Shown here: positions 25,023 to 38,364 of the stretch, one piece after another
Numbering within the stretch: position 1 is the stretch's first letter
Layout of the letters: the number at the start of each line of letters is the position of its first letter
Assembly (NCBI RefSeq): GCF_019925205.1
Contig: NC_083560.1
Span: forward strand, 119,695,062 to 119,759,061
Direction of reading: 5' to 3'
Length of the DNA: 64,000 bases
Source of the DNA: Metopolophium dirhodum
Taxonomy: Eukaryota > Arthropoda > Insecta > Hemiptera > Aphididae
Program-made: the position numbers and the translations under genes
Notes under the pieces: model-generated
What the model saw: only the letters and a program-made list of their open reading frames with translations
The model's database searches: none
What the model was told of the DNA's origin: nothing

Positions 25023-25291
25023 CAGGCGCGGATCTAGGACATATTTACAGGGGGGGGGGGGGGGATCTTTCAATAAATCTTAAATAAAATTTCAGCCCAA
25101 GTCTGATAAAAATATTGTACATACTATGTAACCTAATAGGCAATTATTATTACTTAAATCCCAGACGGCGACCGGTAAAAACGGACACGGCCGAAACATC
25201 GACAATTTTATCGGCTGCTGAAAATAGATATAATAGAAAATTCACCAGTCTACGTGGGGGAGGGGGGCATGACCCCTTGGATCCACGCCTG
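25023..25291. mobile_element. hAT-type MITE, 269 bp
   Basis: Ends are CAGGCGCGGATCTAGG (left) and, inverted, CAGGCGTGGATCCAAGG (right). Perfect 8-bp target duplications tgattagg lie at 25015-25022 and 25292-25299. G-runs sit close inside both ends. There is no coding capacity. The intact duplication indicates a relatively young insertion. Confidence 0.88.
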
Positions 25292-26059
25292 TGATTAGGA
25301 ACCGCACATAAGTCAGACCACATTTTTATTACTAATCTTTGTTGACGACCTTTGTAGACGGGCTCTCACAGAACTTACGAAGTTGCTGGGGGACTTCCGC
25401 GTTGGCACCCTCTTAGCGGTGACGTTAACCACGACAACAGTGACACACGACCGCCGATAGAAGCAGATTTTTTAATCTAATCGGTGTCAAACCCCAAGCG
25501 AGTATGACGATAATGTAGTAATTATAATAATAGGTAACAATGCAAGACCTACTATGAGATATTATTTAATGGCCTTATAGCCTATATAGGCATAAATGAT
25601 TTACTATGTTTGACCTCACAATGATATGAATGAGTATAGTTGCTTCAAATATCACAAAATACCAGAAGTAAAACTGGGCTGCTAGTGTTCGGAATAATAA
25701 TAAGAAAAAATTATGCACGCAGTGGAACTTGAATAAAAATTTACTTACTTCATTATATTTAAGTATATAAAAATCAAAGAAACGATGAAAAATATGTACG
25801 CTGCAATAACGGGATGACGAATATGACAAAATTTTTACCGACAGTTAAAAAGAATAAACAAATTAAAATCAAAATTTTCTATTGCCTATAAATAGCTAAA
25901 AAAAATTCGAAATATTTTGAAATTGTAATTGTGTATAGACATTAGTGAAAATGTTAAGTATCTATAGTTATTAGGTTTATAGTAACACCAAAAAAACGAA
26001 AATCCATTTTGTCGATAACTGCATAGTTTTGCTTAAAAATTTCAGTTTTTCCTTAATTT

Positions 26060-27772
26060 TAGATTCTGAGTGAAACGATGAATGTATTGATTTTACAATG
26101 ATGTGTGTTTTTTTTTTTATTTTTTTTTTTTTTATTTTTTTTTTATTTTTTTTTTATTTTTTTATTTTTGTGTCTGTGTACACGATAAGTAGTCGAAATA
26201 ATGCTTCGATTTTCGACTTCAGTATCTTGTTCGATGGGAAAGTGAATATCGTTGGTGCATTGGGGAGGTCAAAATTTTAATTTCCCAGTAGTTTTCAAAA
26301 GCGATGTGAAAAACAAAAGAAAAATTAAGGAAAAACGGGAATTTTTACGCAAAATCGATTTTTAACAAAATCGATTTTGGTTATTGGTGTAACTCTAAAA
26401 CAAATGACCGTAGATCCATGAAATTTTCACTGGTTGTTTATATTAGCATTTTCTATACACCATAAAATTTTCCAAATATTTTGACTCTTTTTGAGCTGTT
26501 TACAGCCATTGTCAGTTTTCAATTTTTTTAGTTTTTTTTTCTATAAATATCAATAAAATTTTATCTATTGAGTAAAAAAGCTTGAAAATTTAATAGAAGG
26601 CTCCTAGTTTATTGTTTCAAAGGCAGATGAAAAAAATTAAAAATCCTTAGTCACAGTTTTTAATTATAAGCATTTAAAGTTCAAATTTTGACAAAATACG
26701 GAAAAATCACGAAAAATAGCAAATTATTTTGATGAGAATTCATAAAAATTTTTCTTTTTAAATCTAAGATTTGAAAATGTAATATAAGATTACTCATAAG
26801 TTTGTCTACCTTTATCAAAAAAAAAATGTCTAGAAGAAACTTAAATTAAATTTTTATGAGCGTCTGAAATTTATATTTTTACAACATTTGATATTTACTC
26901 GATTTCTCATGTAACGATTTTTTTATTTTATTGTAATTAAAAAACGAATGACTGTAGATACTTGAAAATTTCACTGAATGTTTATATTAGCATTTTCTAT
27001 ACACCATACAATTTTGAAATTATTTTGACTCTATTTGAGCTGTTTACGGACATTGTCAGTTTTCAATTTTTTTAGTTTTTTTTTCTATAAATATCAATAA
27101 ATTTTTATTTGTTGGTTAAAGAAGCGTGAAAATTTAATATTAGACTCCTGATATATCGTTTTAATAGCAGTTGAAAAATATTAAAAATACATTTGCACAA
27201 TTTTTTTTTATAAGCATTTAAAGTTCAAATTTTGACAACATTTATCAAATTTATAATTTATTAATTATTTTGTGGTTAAAAATTTATAAAATGTTTAACT
27301 TTTATGGCTAAGGATTGAAAATTTAAAACAAGGCTCCACGTTAATAGGTTATATATAAATTACTTTATTCACAATAATATCATCAAATATACTTGGTAAT
27401 ATCATAGGGTGACTGACCGTTTTCGCTCAGAATCGTTTTTCTTATACAATGATATTATATCATTGAATTCAAATTTAACACCATCCATTACAGTGACCCA
27501 CTTGTAACCTACCGTACAGCAGAGCGACATCCACTTATCCACCTTTTTTTTTTTGTTTTCTCGACGATTTTGTAAACTTCATTTTTTCATATTTAGCTCT
27601 CTAAAGTCCCAACTAGATTCACTTTCCTGCCAGAAAAGATATTGAAGTTGAAAATCATTGAATTTTTATTTAAACTATACCTACATATCGTGTATACTAT
27701 GCCAAAATAGATACACAAAAAAACACAATTATTGTAAAATCAATAAATTCATCGCTCCGCTTGCAGAATCTA
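26060..27772 (+). mobile_element. Large dispersed repeat family, copy with both terminal inverted repeats
   Basis: The copy is bounded by inverted termini TAGATTCTGAGTGAAACGAT at the left and the corresponding inverse at the right (ending gcagaatcta). Similarity extends about 45 bp inward and then into a T-rich tract on both sides. The interior contains internal duplications: the attttctatacac / gagctgtttac / tcaataaa module occurs twice. A subsegment at 27290-27560 matches 56805-57065 in inverse. There is no open frame. It is a non-autonomous DNA element of about 1.7 kb; the superfamily is not identified. Confidence 0.65.
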
Positions 27773-28292
27773 AAATAATATTGGTCTAGATTTAAGGCAC
27801 ACATCCTATTTCTCATATTTATAGAAAATACATTGTTGAGCTGAACGATCCGTGTGCTGGGGGACACTTTACGAATATTCTCGGCTTGTTATCAACTGAC
27901 GGCCGGAACGGCCGAAACCAACGATGTTATTTTTAGATTAGGTACCAACAAATAAGAATAATATAATATAAAAATAATAATATCATCAACGAAATGTAAT
28001 AAATAATTATATTATAATATATTTTTACATTATAATACTTGATCATGACTAAAATTTAATTTGAATTTGGAAATTTAAAATTATACCCGCATAACATTTT
28101 ACAACTTGAAATGTACAACACTTACACTGCGTATGCACGTCATGCACTCATGCCACTAAGTATTAAGTCGCGGTTACGTTTCTAAAAAACACAACGTTAA
28201 GTGAAAAAAACGCAAGACACTTTTTATACGCACTTAAAATGTGTTTCTACCAATGAATAGCACAATTAAATATAAGAGTAATACACCATATA

Positions 28293-28716
28293 TACAGTGG
28301 CGTACTTATAGGATTTTGCTGCCTTGGGTACACATTTTTTTTAATGCCCTTTCTTTCCCTCCCCGGTTTTTTTTTTTGGTGGCAATTTTTCTCACAATGT
28401 GACATAGTAATATAGTACCATTCAGTATAAAAATCTAATTAGTGCCTCAGAATTTTGAATGTCGTAGGTACTCTCAATAGCAAAGAATAACAAAATAATC
28501 AAAGGAAATTGTAAAATGTATTAATTTTTTTTTAACTATTTATAAAATTGTGAACATTAAAAATTAATATTTCTTAAAAATGACATTGATAATGGTCGCA
28601 TATTGATCTATGGCTAATTAAATTAAAAATAATTTATAAATATTTATAGAAAACGACCAAGTCTGCTCAATTTGCTGTCCTGGGCAATTTCCCCCTCCCC
28701 CCGCAATACGGCACTG
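28293..28716. mobile_element. Probable hAT-type MITE, ~420 bp
   Basis: The left terminus cagtggcgtacttatagg (28295) and inverted right terminus cagtgccgtattgcgggg (ending 28716) match at 9 of the first 10 bases. Flanks accatata (28285-28292) and accataca (28717-28724) agree at 7 of 8 positions if two extra bases are allowed at the left end. An older insertion is likely. Confidence 0.45.
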
Positions 28717-29918
28717 ACCATACACGACAACTGTAGCGGGTTATTCGTTTTTCTTTGGAAGACAGGATTGGAAATAACTAATATAATTAACAGACAAATA
28801 CTATTTTAAAGCTTAAGCTCATATTACCTTTTCTACATTTATTTTTATATGATTATTGTATTATTATGTAATATTTCTATATATACACCTATTATATATA
28901 TATATATATAATTTAAAAAAAATAATAATTGTAATAGCCCCCGCAAAATAAATGATTCAATTGTTTCCTAAAATATTAATAAACTCTTAACAATTCAACT
29001 GTATTTCTTATTTTTTTTTTCGGAAAATTTTCTTTTAACTTTATAATAATTTTATTTTATTTTTATCGGTATAGGGTACACTGTAAAAATTGTGCATATA
29101 ATGTAACGCTTGGAAAATATCGAGTATTTAAATACTATTGCATTACTATCTATATATTATAATATAGGGATGTTAGGCTGATTATATTTATATCAATAGA
29201 TATTTAATAATATTTAAATTAATTAATGAAACAAAAAAGGAGTACAGTTTAGCTATAAGCTTATAAAGTATAATATAAGTATTATAATATAGTATTGTAT
29301 ATAATGTATAGTTGTACTATGTATGTGACACTGTATTGGACTAGCGTGTTGACTGCTGTTAAGCAGTCAATGAACTCGCCAGTCACCTACTTGCCTCGAC
29401 TCATGATAGTGATGTAGGTATATTTACAATTTATTAAATATAAATATAATAGTTATTGTGATATGGAATAGAAGTAATATGATAAATTATAAACCATTAT
29501 ATATATTATATTCTATAAATATTCTGAGCAAGAGAGACCAATAAATTAGGGTCAGTCTCTATTTCAAATAGAAGTTCTATAACTAGCTATGTATTTTGTT
29601 CGTATTATAAAATACATATATAATATAGGTACAGGATGATTCTATTTTATGATAAAAGAATCACCCTGTGTATTAGCTATTATAAAACATTAAAACAATA
29701 CCTATAACAAATTTGCGACAACCAATTTTTGCGGACTATATATTATTATTGTCTATACTCTATATTATATGTCTCTATATATAAAATAATCAGCACCTGT
29801 AATATATATAATAACTATAAATAAGCAATATTTTTGCATTTAATATAATTAATACATATATTATATAGGTACTTAATATTTACAGCTCTGAGTATACCCA
29901 ATATTTCATATTATATAA

Positions 29919-29960
<42 letters not shown>

Positions 29961-32380
29961 TACATATATATGTACAGGACTATCACCGCCCACCAGTTAT
30001 TTGATGTTATTATATATTATACACGCAGTAATTATTTTATTTGACATATAATAATATATATTATGGATTCCATTGCGTTTGTTTATGTGCAATCTTATTA
30101 GTTTTTGTTTAATATATTATATTGTATATTATGTAGCGCGTTGGATATAATTATACACTTATTTAATATATATTTGAATATCATTTTTTAACATTAATTA
30201 ACTATATATTTTTTTAATTTAAAATAAAATATTTGTTTTTCAATTAATGTTTAATACAAATTAATTATTAAAAATAATTATATTATAGATGTTGACTTCC
30301 CATTAATAAATAATTATTTATCCTGGTATGTTTAATTTATTATACATTTTAACTTTTAAGAAGTCTTAAATTTTCATTGAAAATTTAATATGTTTATATA
30401 AATGTTAATTAAAAATTATGCAATGTTTTGATACTAAACATAACAAATAAAATATATTATATTCAATATTGTATTAACTTTTAAATTAAATATTTGTTTT
30501 CAAATTAAAATCAAACATATATTCAATATTTATGATTGACAAATGCTGTGTGGGATAATCGTACAGTATATGCACTGACCTATAATATAGACTAGACACT
30601 GTGAAATGTGAATTGTGGAATACAATTATCTGGAAAAAAAAACCCAGACTACAATATTGCTGTCAACCACGTGAAATTGATTGATTAAATATTTTTTAAA
30701 AGCTAATTAGTGTACCGAATTATCACATTATTATTATTTAATTACATATATAATATATCATAATATTATATTATATCATCTATCTAAATATATAAGAATC
30801 TAACCTGATTTTGGAGACGAAAGAAACCGGTTTTGAACGTCTCTGACCTAAGTGCTTTCTCTCATAATAATAATAATTATATATATATATATATATATTA
30901 TATGTATATTTAGATTACTTAGTTACCAATTATTTTCATATATTCACCGATAACGATATCTGTTTCTTTTTTTTCTTTTTTTCTTTACCGTATACTTTTC
31001 ATTAAAAAAATTATTATTGAATGAATAATTTTCAAAATGTTCACAATAATATTATTTTGTTTCCAATCTCGATTTGAAACAACAATTTATTGTAATGCAG
31101 CCGGACACAATTTACCGATAAGGCGGCACCACTGTAGTATACGAGAAGAATTCTAAGTATTATACTACGATGGGCTTCAAGTTTTCAATGCTGAATAGTT
31201 AATTTTTTTATTTTGGTACGCTATTGACTCTTTTGTACAAAAAATTGTACTGTACAACAGGCGTAGGTACAGCTGTAATAAAATCGTGTGATACAAAAAC
31301 GATCTCACACAGTCACACACACGTGACACGTATTATATTGAGAGTTTTGTTCAAAATAAAAAACAACGTAGGGTTCTCTCTTCTCTGTTCTACAATAACG
31401 ATTATAATGTATATTAAATAAAATTTAAATATAAATCATGAGATAATATTATTATAGTCGTTGTCGGCATTCGGCAGTCACACGGTCGTTTTTAGCTTAT
31501 CTACACGACGAGCGACGACAAATAATAATAGCAGCTTATGAAAAAAAAAACATTATAAATTTTAAATATTTCAAATTAATGATTTTAACACATAATATTA
31601 TTTTGATCAAACTGCTATTATTTATATACGTATTCAAAATAATAATAAGTATTATGTTATTTAATATTTTATTTTCCAATATTATTAAAGCTGAGCATAA
31701 GCACAGTATACAGAATAATAATAATAAGCTTCTCCCAGAATTATAAGTTAATTTAAATAACATAATAAAATATTTTAATTACAATCACCTTTGTAAAAAT
31801 ATTTAAAACGCGTATCGTCGACGAGTTAATTTTTTTGGATTCAGATTTCAGAGCGCTAGACATCTCATCGTCGACGCTTTAGGACGAATAGGTCAATACA
31901 GGGCAATACAGGGAAATGTTTGTGGGCAACATCCGTCAATACAACAATCTATAGTCTATACACACCTATGACTCAGGACTCGGTGTACCAAAACTTATCG
32001 TATGTACGATTGACTTCCTTTCATATTTTTTACTCTTTGGTTCATACGCATACTTTTCGCATGGGTCACAAACATGATATTTTGTACATCATCCGTACGA
32101 AACGAACGTTCGCTTATGGTTAATTTGTAACTTTATTCGTACAACGAAATTGCTTATATAATATATACGAGTGGTTATAAATATAACAAAAATACATAAT
32201 TGCAATGTAAGTAGGGCATGTGAAAGCCGGGTTTCGTATACTACAACAATTAATATCTCAACTACACAATATTATTACTGCAAAGTAATCTATTTGTATA
32301 ACTATTAGTTTTTAAAAACGTGTTTAATTGTGAATTCAGAATTTTTTCAATATAATTTTATGTTTATTTTTATTGACAAA

Positions 32381-32500
32381 ATGGATGATTTTGACTTGTT
32401 TGTAAATATTTCCGCTAAGAAGCATTTTAGAAATATTAATGAAGAAGATGCCACCTGGCCACTGAATACCCTAGATAAGTATATAATTTATACTAGGTAA
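32381..32500 (+). CDS. Short open frame, possible first exon, unrecognised
   Basis: An ATG-initiated 39-codon frame (MDDFDLFVNISAKKHFRNIN and onward) has a more balanced residue composition than the surrounding DNA. It ends near cta-gataag and act-ag|gtaata, either of which could be a splice donor. No downstream exon could be linked, and no family is recognised. It may be a 5' exon of an unseen gene, a relic or chance. Confidence 0.2.
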   Translation: MDDFDLFVNISAKKHFRNINEEDATWPLNTLDKYIIYTR

Positions 32501-33289
32501 TAAAAACTCTTTTGAAGTTAAGTTTTTATAATATATATTTCATTTTTCAGTATTATAATGTAAATATTTTTAAAATAGTCGTAGGTATAAAAAATATAAA
32601 CTAAATTGAATGTTTTTAAAATTATATTGAATTTTCCGAAAAGAAATTTATCATGACATATTTATTTATTTATTTATTAAGTATATCGACTATCAAAACA
32701 TTTAAAGCTGCTCTAAGCGATTGCATTTTTCATGCATTTAGACCTATAAGCCTGCAAAAAATAAACATACTTCTTATAGTATTCAAATTTTTTATACTAA
32801 TTTGAATTTGTTAGCCTTTTTTCTATGTTTTGTAGAAAAAACTTTTAAATTTTTTGTCTCATTGGCCTTTTGACTCATTGAGTCATTTTGAGAAATTAAG
32901 TAAGTTCATTTGGAACCGTAGTACCTACATAAACTTTTCAAAACATTGAAAATCTATCTCCTACCAAAACACAGAATAAAAGCTAACAAGTTCAAATCTT
33001 TTTTCGAAATTAAAATTGGACTACTAGAAGTATGTTTAATTTTTGCCGGCTTATTGGCGTTATTAATTTTCACGTAGGTACTCGCGTAAGTACATTTTCG
33101 AGCGTGTCTACGTTGGCATATTAAAATATTATTATGCATGCGCGTACGTAAAGACGATATTCTACACTCACACATCGAATAAAACCCAACGACCGCGAAC
33201 AATAGCCTCTTAATGAAACAAGTAATTACTAATTTCGTTCAAGTTTTATTTAAAATATCTAAAAAAACTTAGTTTATACCGTTTTTAGA

Positions 33290-33730
33290 GTTTTCGGTTA
33301 CAGTATGAACTACTTATGAGAAACATTTTATTAATTTTTTCAAGCTTTTTGACCCATTAAGAAAATTTGTATAAAAAATATTTCAAATTTAAATTTCTAT
33401 AAAATAATTATAATAATTAAGATATTTTGAAAAATGTATTGTGTATTTAAAAATAATATTCGTGATATTAATCTATGGTTATTCGTTTTTGAATTACAAA
33501 AAAAAAAACTAAATCAATCTGGTCAAAAACTAGTTTTGCGTTTAAATTACCGTTTTTCCTAATTTTCTTTTTGATTTCTTTTGACGCTTTAGAAAAATAC
33601 TGGGAAATTTTATTTTTGAATGTTGAAACTACAAAGTACCTACTAAATTAATTTTCCTATCAGAAAAGTAAACATTTTTATTGCCCCGAAATGCGATGAC
33701 AAACACAAAAAATTAAAATAAAGGGCTTAT
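33290..33730 (-). repeat. Fragment of the large dispersed repeat family
   Basis: Reverse-orientation blocks (ttattcgtttttgaattaca, tactgggaaatttt, aaagtaaac) match the left half of the 26060-27772 copy, with considerable decay. Confidence 0.5.
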
Positions 33731-33892
33731 ATTATTATATACCTGTGCATGAATAAATTGTGCTATATGGTGTAGGCATATTTTTAAAGATATCTACAGC
33801 CAAACGATATTCGTATAGCCGCGTAGGTGCGAAATTAAAATACGGATATACGTCATAAATCATAATATATAATGATTAATGACGTTATAGTC

Positions 33893-35012
33893 TAGTGGTG
33901 GTCAAACGGGGGGGATGAGGGGGGATAGATCCACCCATGAATTTTTTTTCAATATTTATAACAATTTATAATTAAGTATATTCTATAATGCATTAAATTT
34001 TGTTCTATTTTTTTTTCTAAAAACAAATTATCAACTATTGTGTAAATTTCGACAGAAAGTCAGAATATTTGTATGCGTTTTTACATAACATGACTATATT
34101 ATTTTAGATCGGTAGGTATATTTTACATTTTTACAACATTACATAGCTCTAGGCCTAGGTCTTGGTTGAAAACTTGAAACATCGATTGCTTATTATTTAT
34201 TATTCTTTGTCGTAACTCATGATCATAGGCGCAATTTGGGTGGGTGCTTTGCACCCACAAAATTCATATTAGCGACCCCAAATTTTGATAGCATCATCGA
34301 ATTGATAATATTATTCCATAGTTATTTGGATACATTTATTTCTAATAATACATGTATTACCTATGCATAGATTCCAATCAGAATAATAATATAGATAAAA
34401 GTTCATTACGTTATAGGTAATTGTTTATATTAAGATTAATGCGAAGGTGTAAAAAATTAAGTTGTATGCTAGGAGGGGGAGGGGTGTCGGGGGCAGACAC
34501 CCCACTGACCACTTTAGTCGACATAAATCTAGCACCCCCATAAATTTAACCCAAATTACGCCTATGCTCATAATATTTAGTTATCACTGTGATTCGTCTT
34601 TGATCTTTCGTACTCGTGTTTTCTACTGTGTGTCCATGTAGTGTACTAATGTGTATTACTATTATACGGTCGGTGTCTTTTGTAATATTGACTATTTTGT
34701 CTATTTTGCATTTTCACAATTTCTATGTTTAATAAAACATAAACTTTTAAACGATCGGTGGATGAACAAATAAGTAAGACGAATTAGCAAAAAAAACAAA
34801 AAAATAGTAAAAAATAATATTATAAAAATATTGTTAATACTATAATATATCAATTATAAAGTCTGTATAAAGTTATAAATAAAGTTAGTATTTACCATAA
34901 TTTTATAAATTGATATTAAACAAAACCATAAATTATATTTTTAATGATAAAATAATGCATGTTAAAAAATCAGCCATATCCCCCTCATGACAAAATCATT
35001 TGCACGCCACTG
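33893..35012. mobile_element. Older hAT-like element hosting a nested MITE
   Basis: The left end tagtggtggtcaaacggggg and the inverted right end cagtggcgtgcaaatgattt align over about 15 bp. The flanks cgttatag (33883-33890, followed by two extra bases) and cgttatac (35013-35020) agree at 7 of 8 positions. A younger MITE (34224-34566) sits inside. No open transposase frame remains. Confidence 0.5.
34224..34566. mobile_element. hAT-type MITE, 343 bp, nested
   Basis: Terminal inverted repeats CATAGGCGCAATTTGGGT and CATAGGCGTAATTTGGGT match at 17 of 18 positions. The 8-bp flanks ctcatgat (34216-34223) and ctcataat (34567-34574) match at 7 of 8. It lies wholly inside the older element 33893-35012, so the insertion order is clear. 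Confidence 0.82.
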
Positions 35013-35246
35013 CGTTATACGTATACGTACGAATATAGAAAGAAATAAAAGATTCGTAGATTTAAATGTCGTAAGTTCTATAAAATACCAAATTACGTTC
35101 GTAAACGAAAATATATTTTAACAGATTAATAATTATCGAACAATATCCAAGGGCGCCCATTCTTCGCCTATGGTACATTTCATAACTACTACATTTTATT
35201 ACTCCATGATTATTATATTGTTTTATGCCTATATTAATTAAAAACA

Positions 35247-35334
35247 TTTAAGGCACCCGGTGCTGATGTCATTTTGTCCTCAAAAATACACTGCAGGAAT
35301 AACGCTACTGCCTTGTCGAAACAACCAAAATTCA
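35247..35334 (-). repeat. Dispersed repeat fragment, partner of 8844-8927
   Basis: The reverse complement of this stretch aligns with 8844-8927 through the gaggacaaaatg and caccgggYgccttaa blocks. The adjacent ccaagggcgcccattcttcg at about 35148 is a further GC-rich terminus-like block without a partner. Confidence 0.55.
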
Positions 35335-36067
35335 TAATTTTTTTTTTAATTGCTAGAAGGAAATATTTTACAGCCCACATCAATCACTGTTTTTCAATAT
35401 TTTATTCTCAAATTTTATAATAATTATACGTCCAAAAAAATATTAGATAAAAAACATTTTTTACAAATTTTTTAATACAATTATTTGAAATAAAATATAA
35501 AATCAGAGATCGATGCGGGCTGTAGGAAGTCCTCTAATTTCAGATAAATATAGGTATCGGGTAGTAGATTAGTGGAAAAGTATTATAATTGAGGTAGCAA
35601 CTATGGGAGGGTGCTTACAAAATATGTTCCTACTTCGCATTATATAGTTCACTTTTTTGAGAAATAACAGTAGTTGATTCGTTATGTTCCTCTAATGGAT
35701 TATTTTCGCCCTCAGAATTATTCATTAAGCCCCCTTTTTTTTACTAATAAGTAATAGAATAGTAGTTATAAATATAGGCAATCACTACTTACAGGCAAAG
35801 TAAGACAGAGAAAAAAAAATATAAATATAACAATTTATAGTGATAACATGTTATTTAATATATAAGAAAAAAATAATAATTTTAACTCACGAGGATCGGT
35901 GTACCTATATATATTTAGTGTCATCCTGTCCATTGTTGAATAGATCGTTTTCGATGTTGAAATGTTCGGGAATATGGTATGCTGATCGATCACGTACTCC
36001 TCTATAAACGACTACTGTCCTTTTCGACTGCAATGTTTTGATTCGAAGTTTTATGCCCCAAAACCGC

Positions 36068-36229
36068 CAGTGGTGGATTCAGGGGGGGGGGGGCAAAGGG
36101 TGCATTCCCCCCCCCCCCAAATCGTCGTAGTTTACCTTTGTTCTACACTGTGTTTAGCTAATTTTATAGCATCATTTTGTATTTTTTGTACTTTTGCCCC
36201 CCCTCCCAAAAAAAAAAAATTAAGCCCTG
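36068..36229. mobile_element. Possible small hAT-type MITE, decayed
   Basis: The left end is cagtggtggattcag followed by a G-run and a C-run. The inverted right end is cagggcttaattttt. Flanks aaaaccgc and gaaacagc agree at only 6 of 8 positions, so this is tentative. Confidence 0.35.
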
Positions 36230-36639
36230 GAAACAGCTGACGTAGGGACCAATAATTATTAATATTATATACGAGTATATTCAGGTATAGTAGGTAGAGT
36301 TTTGAAATCTTGAATTATTTATCAAAGATTTAATATGAAAATTTGCTAGACATGATAAATTTTTCAAAATATTTTGGTTAATTCGTGTTTTTTTTACACA
36401 TATTAATTTGTGTGGACTATTTAAAAATAATTAACCCTAGGTGGTTAGGTTTAACCTATTTTTAAGTAAAATGATTCAACATTTAGTACTGCAAGGTTCC
36501 ATTTCCAAGATTGTTCATCTTTATTTAACAATTAAAAAATATCGAAAATGCAGGCAGAATCTTATTTTATAATTAGTTAAAGTTGACATTAATACAAAAT
36601 TCGTTAAAATCGAGAAAGTTATTATAAACAAATTATTTA

Positions 36640-37110
36640 AAATTATTATTCAAACGTATCTATAGTTACATTTTTTCTTATTAAAAAAATATTAATCGTC
36701 GAAACATTCTACTATTACATGAATTATAATTTTCTTTACACAATGAAATTTAGAAAATATTTAGATTCATTTTAATTTTTAAGCAATTAATAAGGTTAAT
36801 AATTTTTTTAGTTTTTTATTCAATATTAATAACAATTTTAAGTCTACGTCAAAAATCTTGATAACTAAATACAAGATCCCAAGTATGTTGTTCTTATAAT
36901 GATTCAAAATTCAAAATATTTGAAATACATATACCTACTTTGTACTTACACTATTGATTTGTCGGAAGACCAAATTTTGAGAAAATTCGTCCAAATCACG
37001 GAAACTTGCAAATTATTATTTTGTAGTTTAAAATTACTCAAGTGTTAATTATAATAGCCACAGCTTGAAAATTGAATACAATGTTTCTCGTAAGTATTAA
37101 TTGTATTTTT
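36640..37110 (+). repeat. Decayed copy of the large dispersed repeat family
   Basis: Blocks such as tttctttacacaatgaaattt, tagttttttattcaatatta and aagcttgaaaattgaatac-like sequence occur in the same order as at 26400-26800, but with heavy divergence. Confidence 0.4.
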
Positions 37111-37667
37111 CTGATCGGAAACTTTGGGTCAACCCGTTTCTTTAATTTCTAAGGATATTTTGTATTTTGTACTGTATATTTGTATTTATTATTTCTATTT
37201 CTATATACTGAGTACCTAGGTAATGTTAGTGATTTGAGATTTCAACTAAAATAATATTCCTATTTGTTTTATAATAGGCTATACATTAACAAACTATTCA
37301 GCTTGCATTTATAGTATTCAGGGACTCAGGGTTAAGTTTTCAAAGTTAAAAATAATATAGATAAATATTCGTTTACGGTTTATGGTTTATTGAATAAATA
37401 ACAATAATTTACCTAATAATATTATATTTATATACTATATACATAGAAAATGGCAATAGAAGTATTTGTTGAACATTTTAAGTCGACGATTATGCATTTT
37501 AATTTTGTTTATTTCGTCAAATTTGATTTTACTTTATAATTAATAAAGACAATAATATAACGAAAATTATAGGATCCAGAAGTATCCAGAAGATACTTTT
37601 GGTTAGGTCTAGGTGTATATACGTATAGCAGCTATTTAAATGATTAAACCATGAAACATGAGAGAAA

Positions 37668-38356
37668 GGGCATAGCTGTTTTCGACCAAAAACGTACCCT
37701 TCCCTTTTCGGCCGATTCACTTTTCGACCAAAACAAAAAGTTTTGTAATATGATATGTAAAATGAATAAAATAATTGGTATATAATTTTTGTAAAATTGT
37801 GGCAATTATAATTTTAAAAATTATTTTAGTTTAAGTTACATAAAATGTTATAAAATAAAATATTGTAAAATAAAATATAAAAAAAAATTTAAATATAAGA
37901 ATACCTATATATTATTAACATTAGTTTTGTGTTAATATGTCACACTGTGCATAATATTTTATAAAAAGAATAACATAATAATATAAAATTTTTGTCAATA
38001 ATTATTAAGTCTAATAGTAATGTGTATAATATAATATTAAGAAAGATAGTGACTCTCTACAATACGTATAACGATCAGTCTTGCAGGTACATACTACATA
38101 AATTATTATACTGAAATAACTATATATTATTATGGTAGTATAACCATCACAGTCGACGATCACCGATCGTATATAATAAATCGTAATAATCGTAATAATA
38201 AAAAAAAATGTTAATATAATATGGGTATTCTATTTTACAAAAATTATATATCAATTATTTATTCTACATATCATATTACAAAACTTTTTGTTTTGGTCGA
38301 AAAGTGAATCGGCCGAAAAGGTAAGGGTACGTTATTGGTCGAAAACGGTCTCGCCC
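37668..38356. mobile_element. 689-bp element with ~120-bp inverted ends and 8-bp target duplication
   Basis: The left end GGGCATAGCTGTTTTCGACC and inverted right end GGGCGAGACCGTTTTCGACC start arms that stay about 90-95 percent identical for roughly 120 bp (shared ttttcggccgattcactttt and ttttgtaatatgatatgta). It is flanked by a perfect 8-bp duplication gagagaaa (37660-37667 and 38357-38364). The interior is AT-rich without an open frame. The 8-bp duplication fits hAT or P superfamilies; the long arms and GGGC start do not decide between them. Confidence 0.85.
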
Positions 38357-38364
38357 GAGAGAAA

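Larger units (their letters stand above)
27790..33280. other. Extremely AT-rich intergenic DNA
   Basis: Apart from the small element at 28293 and the short open frame at 32381, nothing gene-like is visible. There is a (TA)n tract at about 29915-29957, a 9-bp-stem hairpin near 29348-29370 (ttgactgct / agcagtcaa), and CpG-containing patches near 31450-31520 and 31805-31910. Confidence 0.5.

Noticed and set aside
26098..26280. 60-codon frame rich in F and I
   Set aside because: Encoded by a T-run tract in the terminus of the dispersed repeat.
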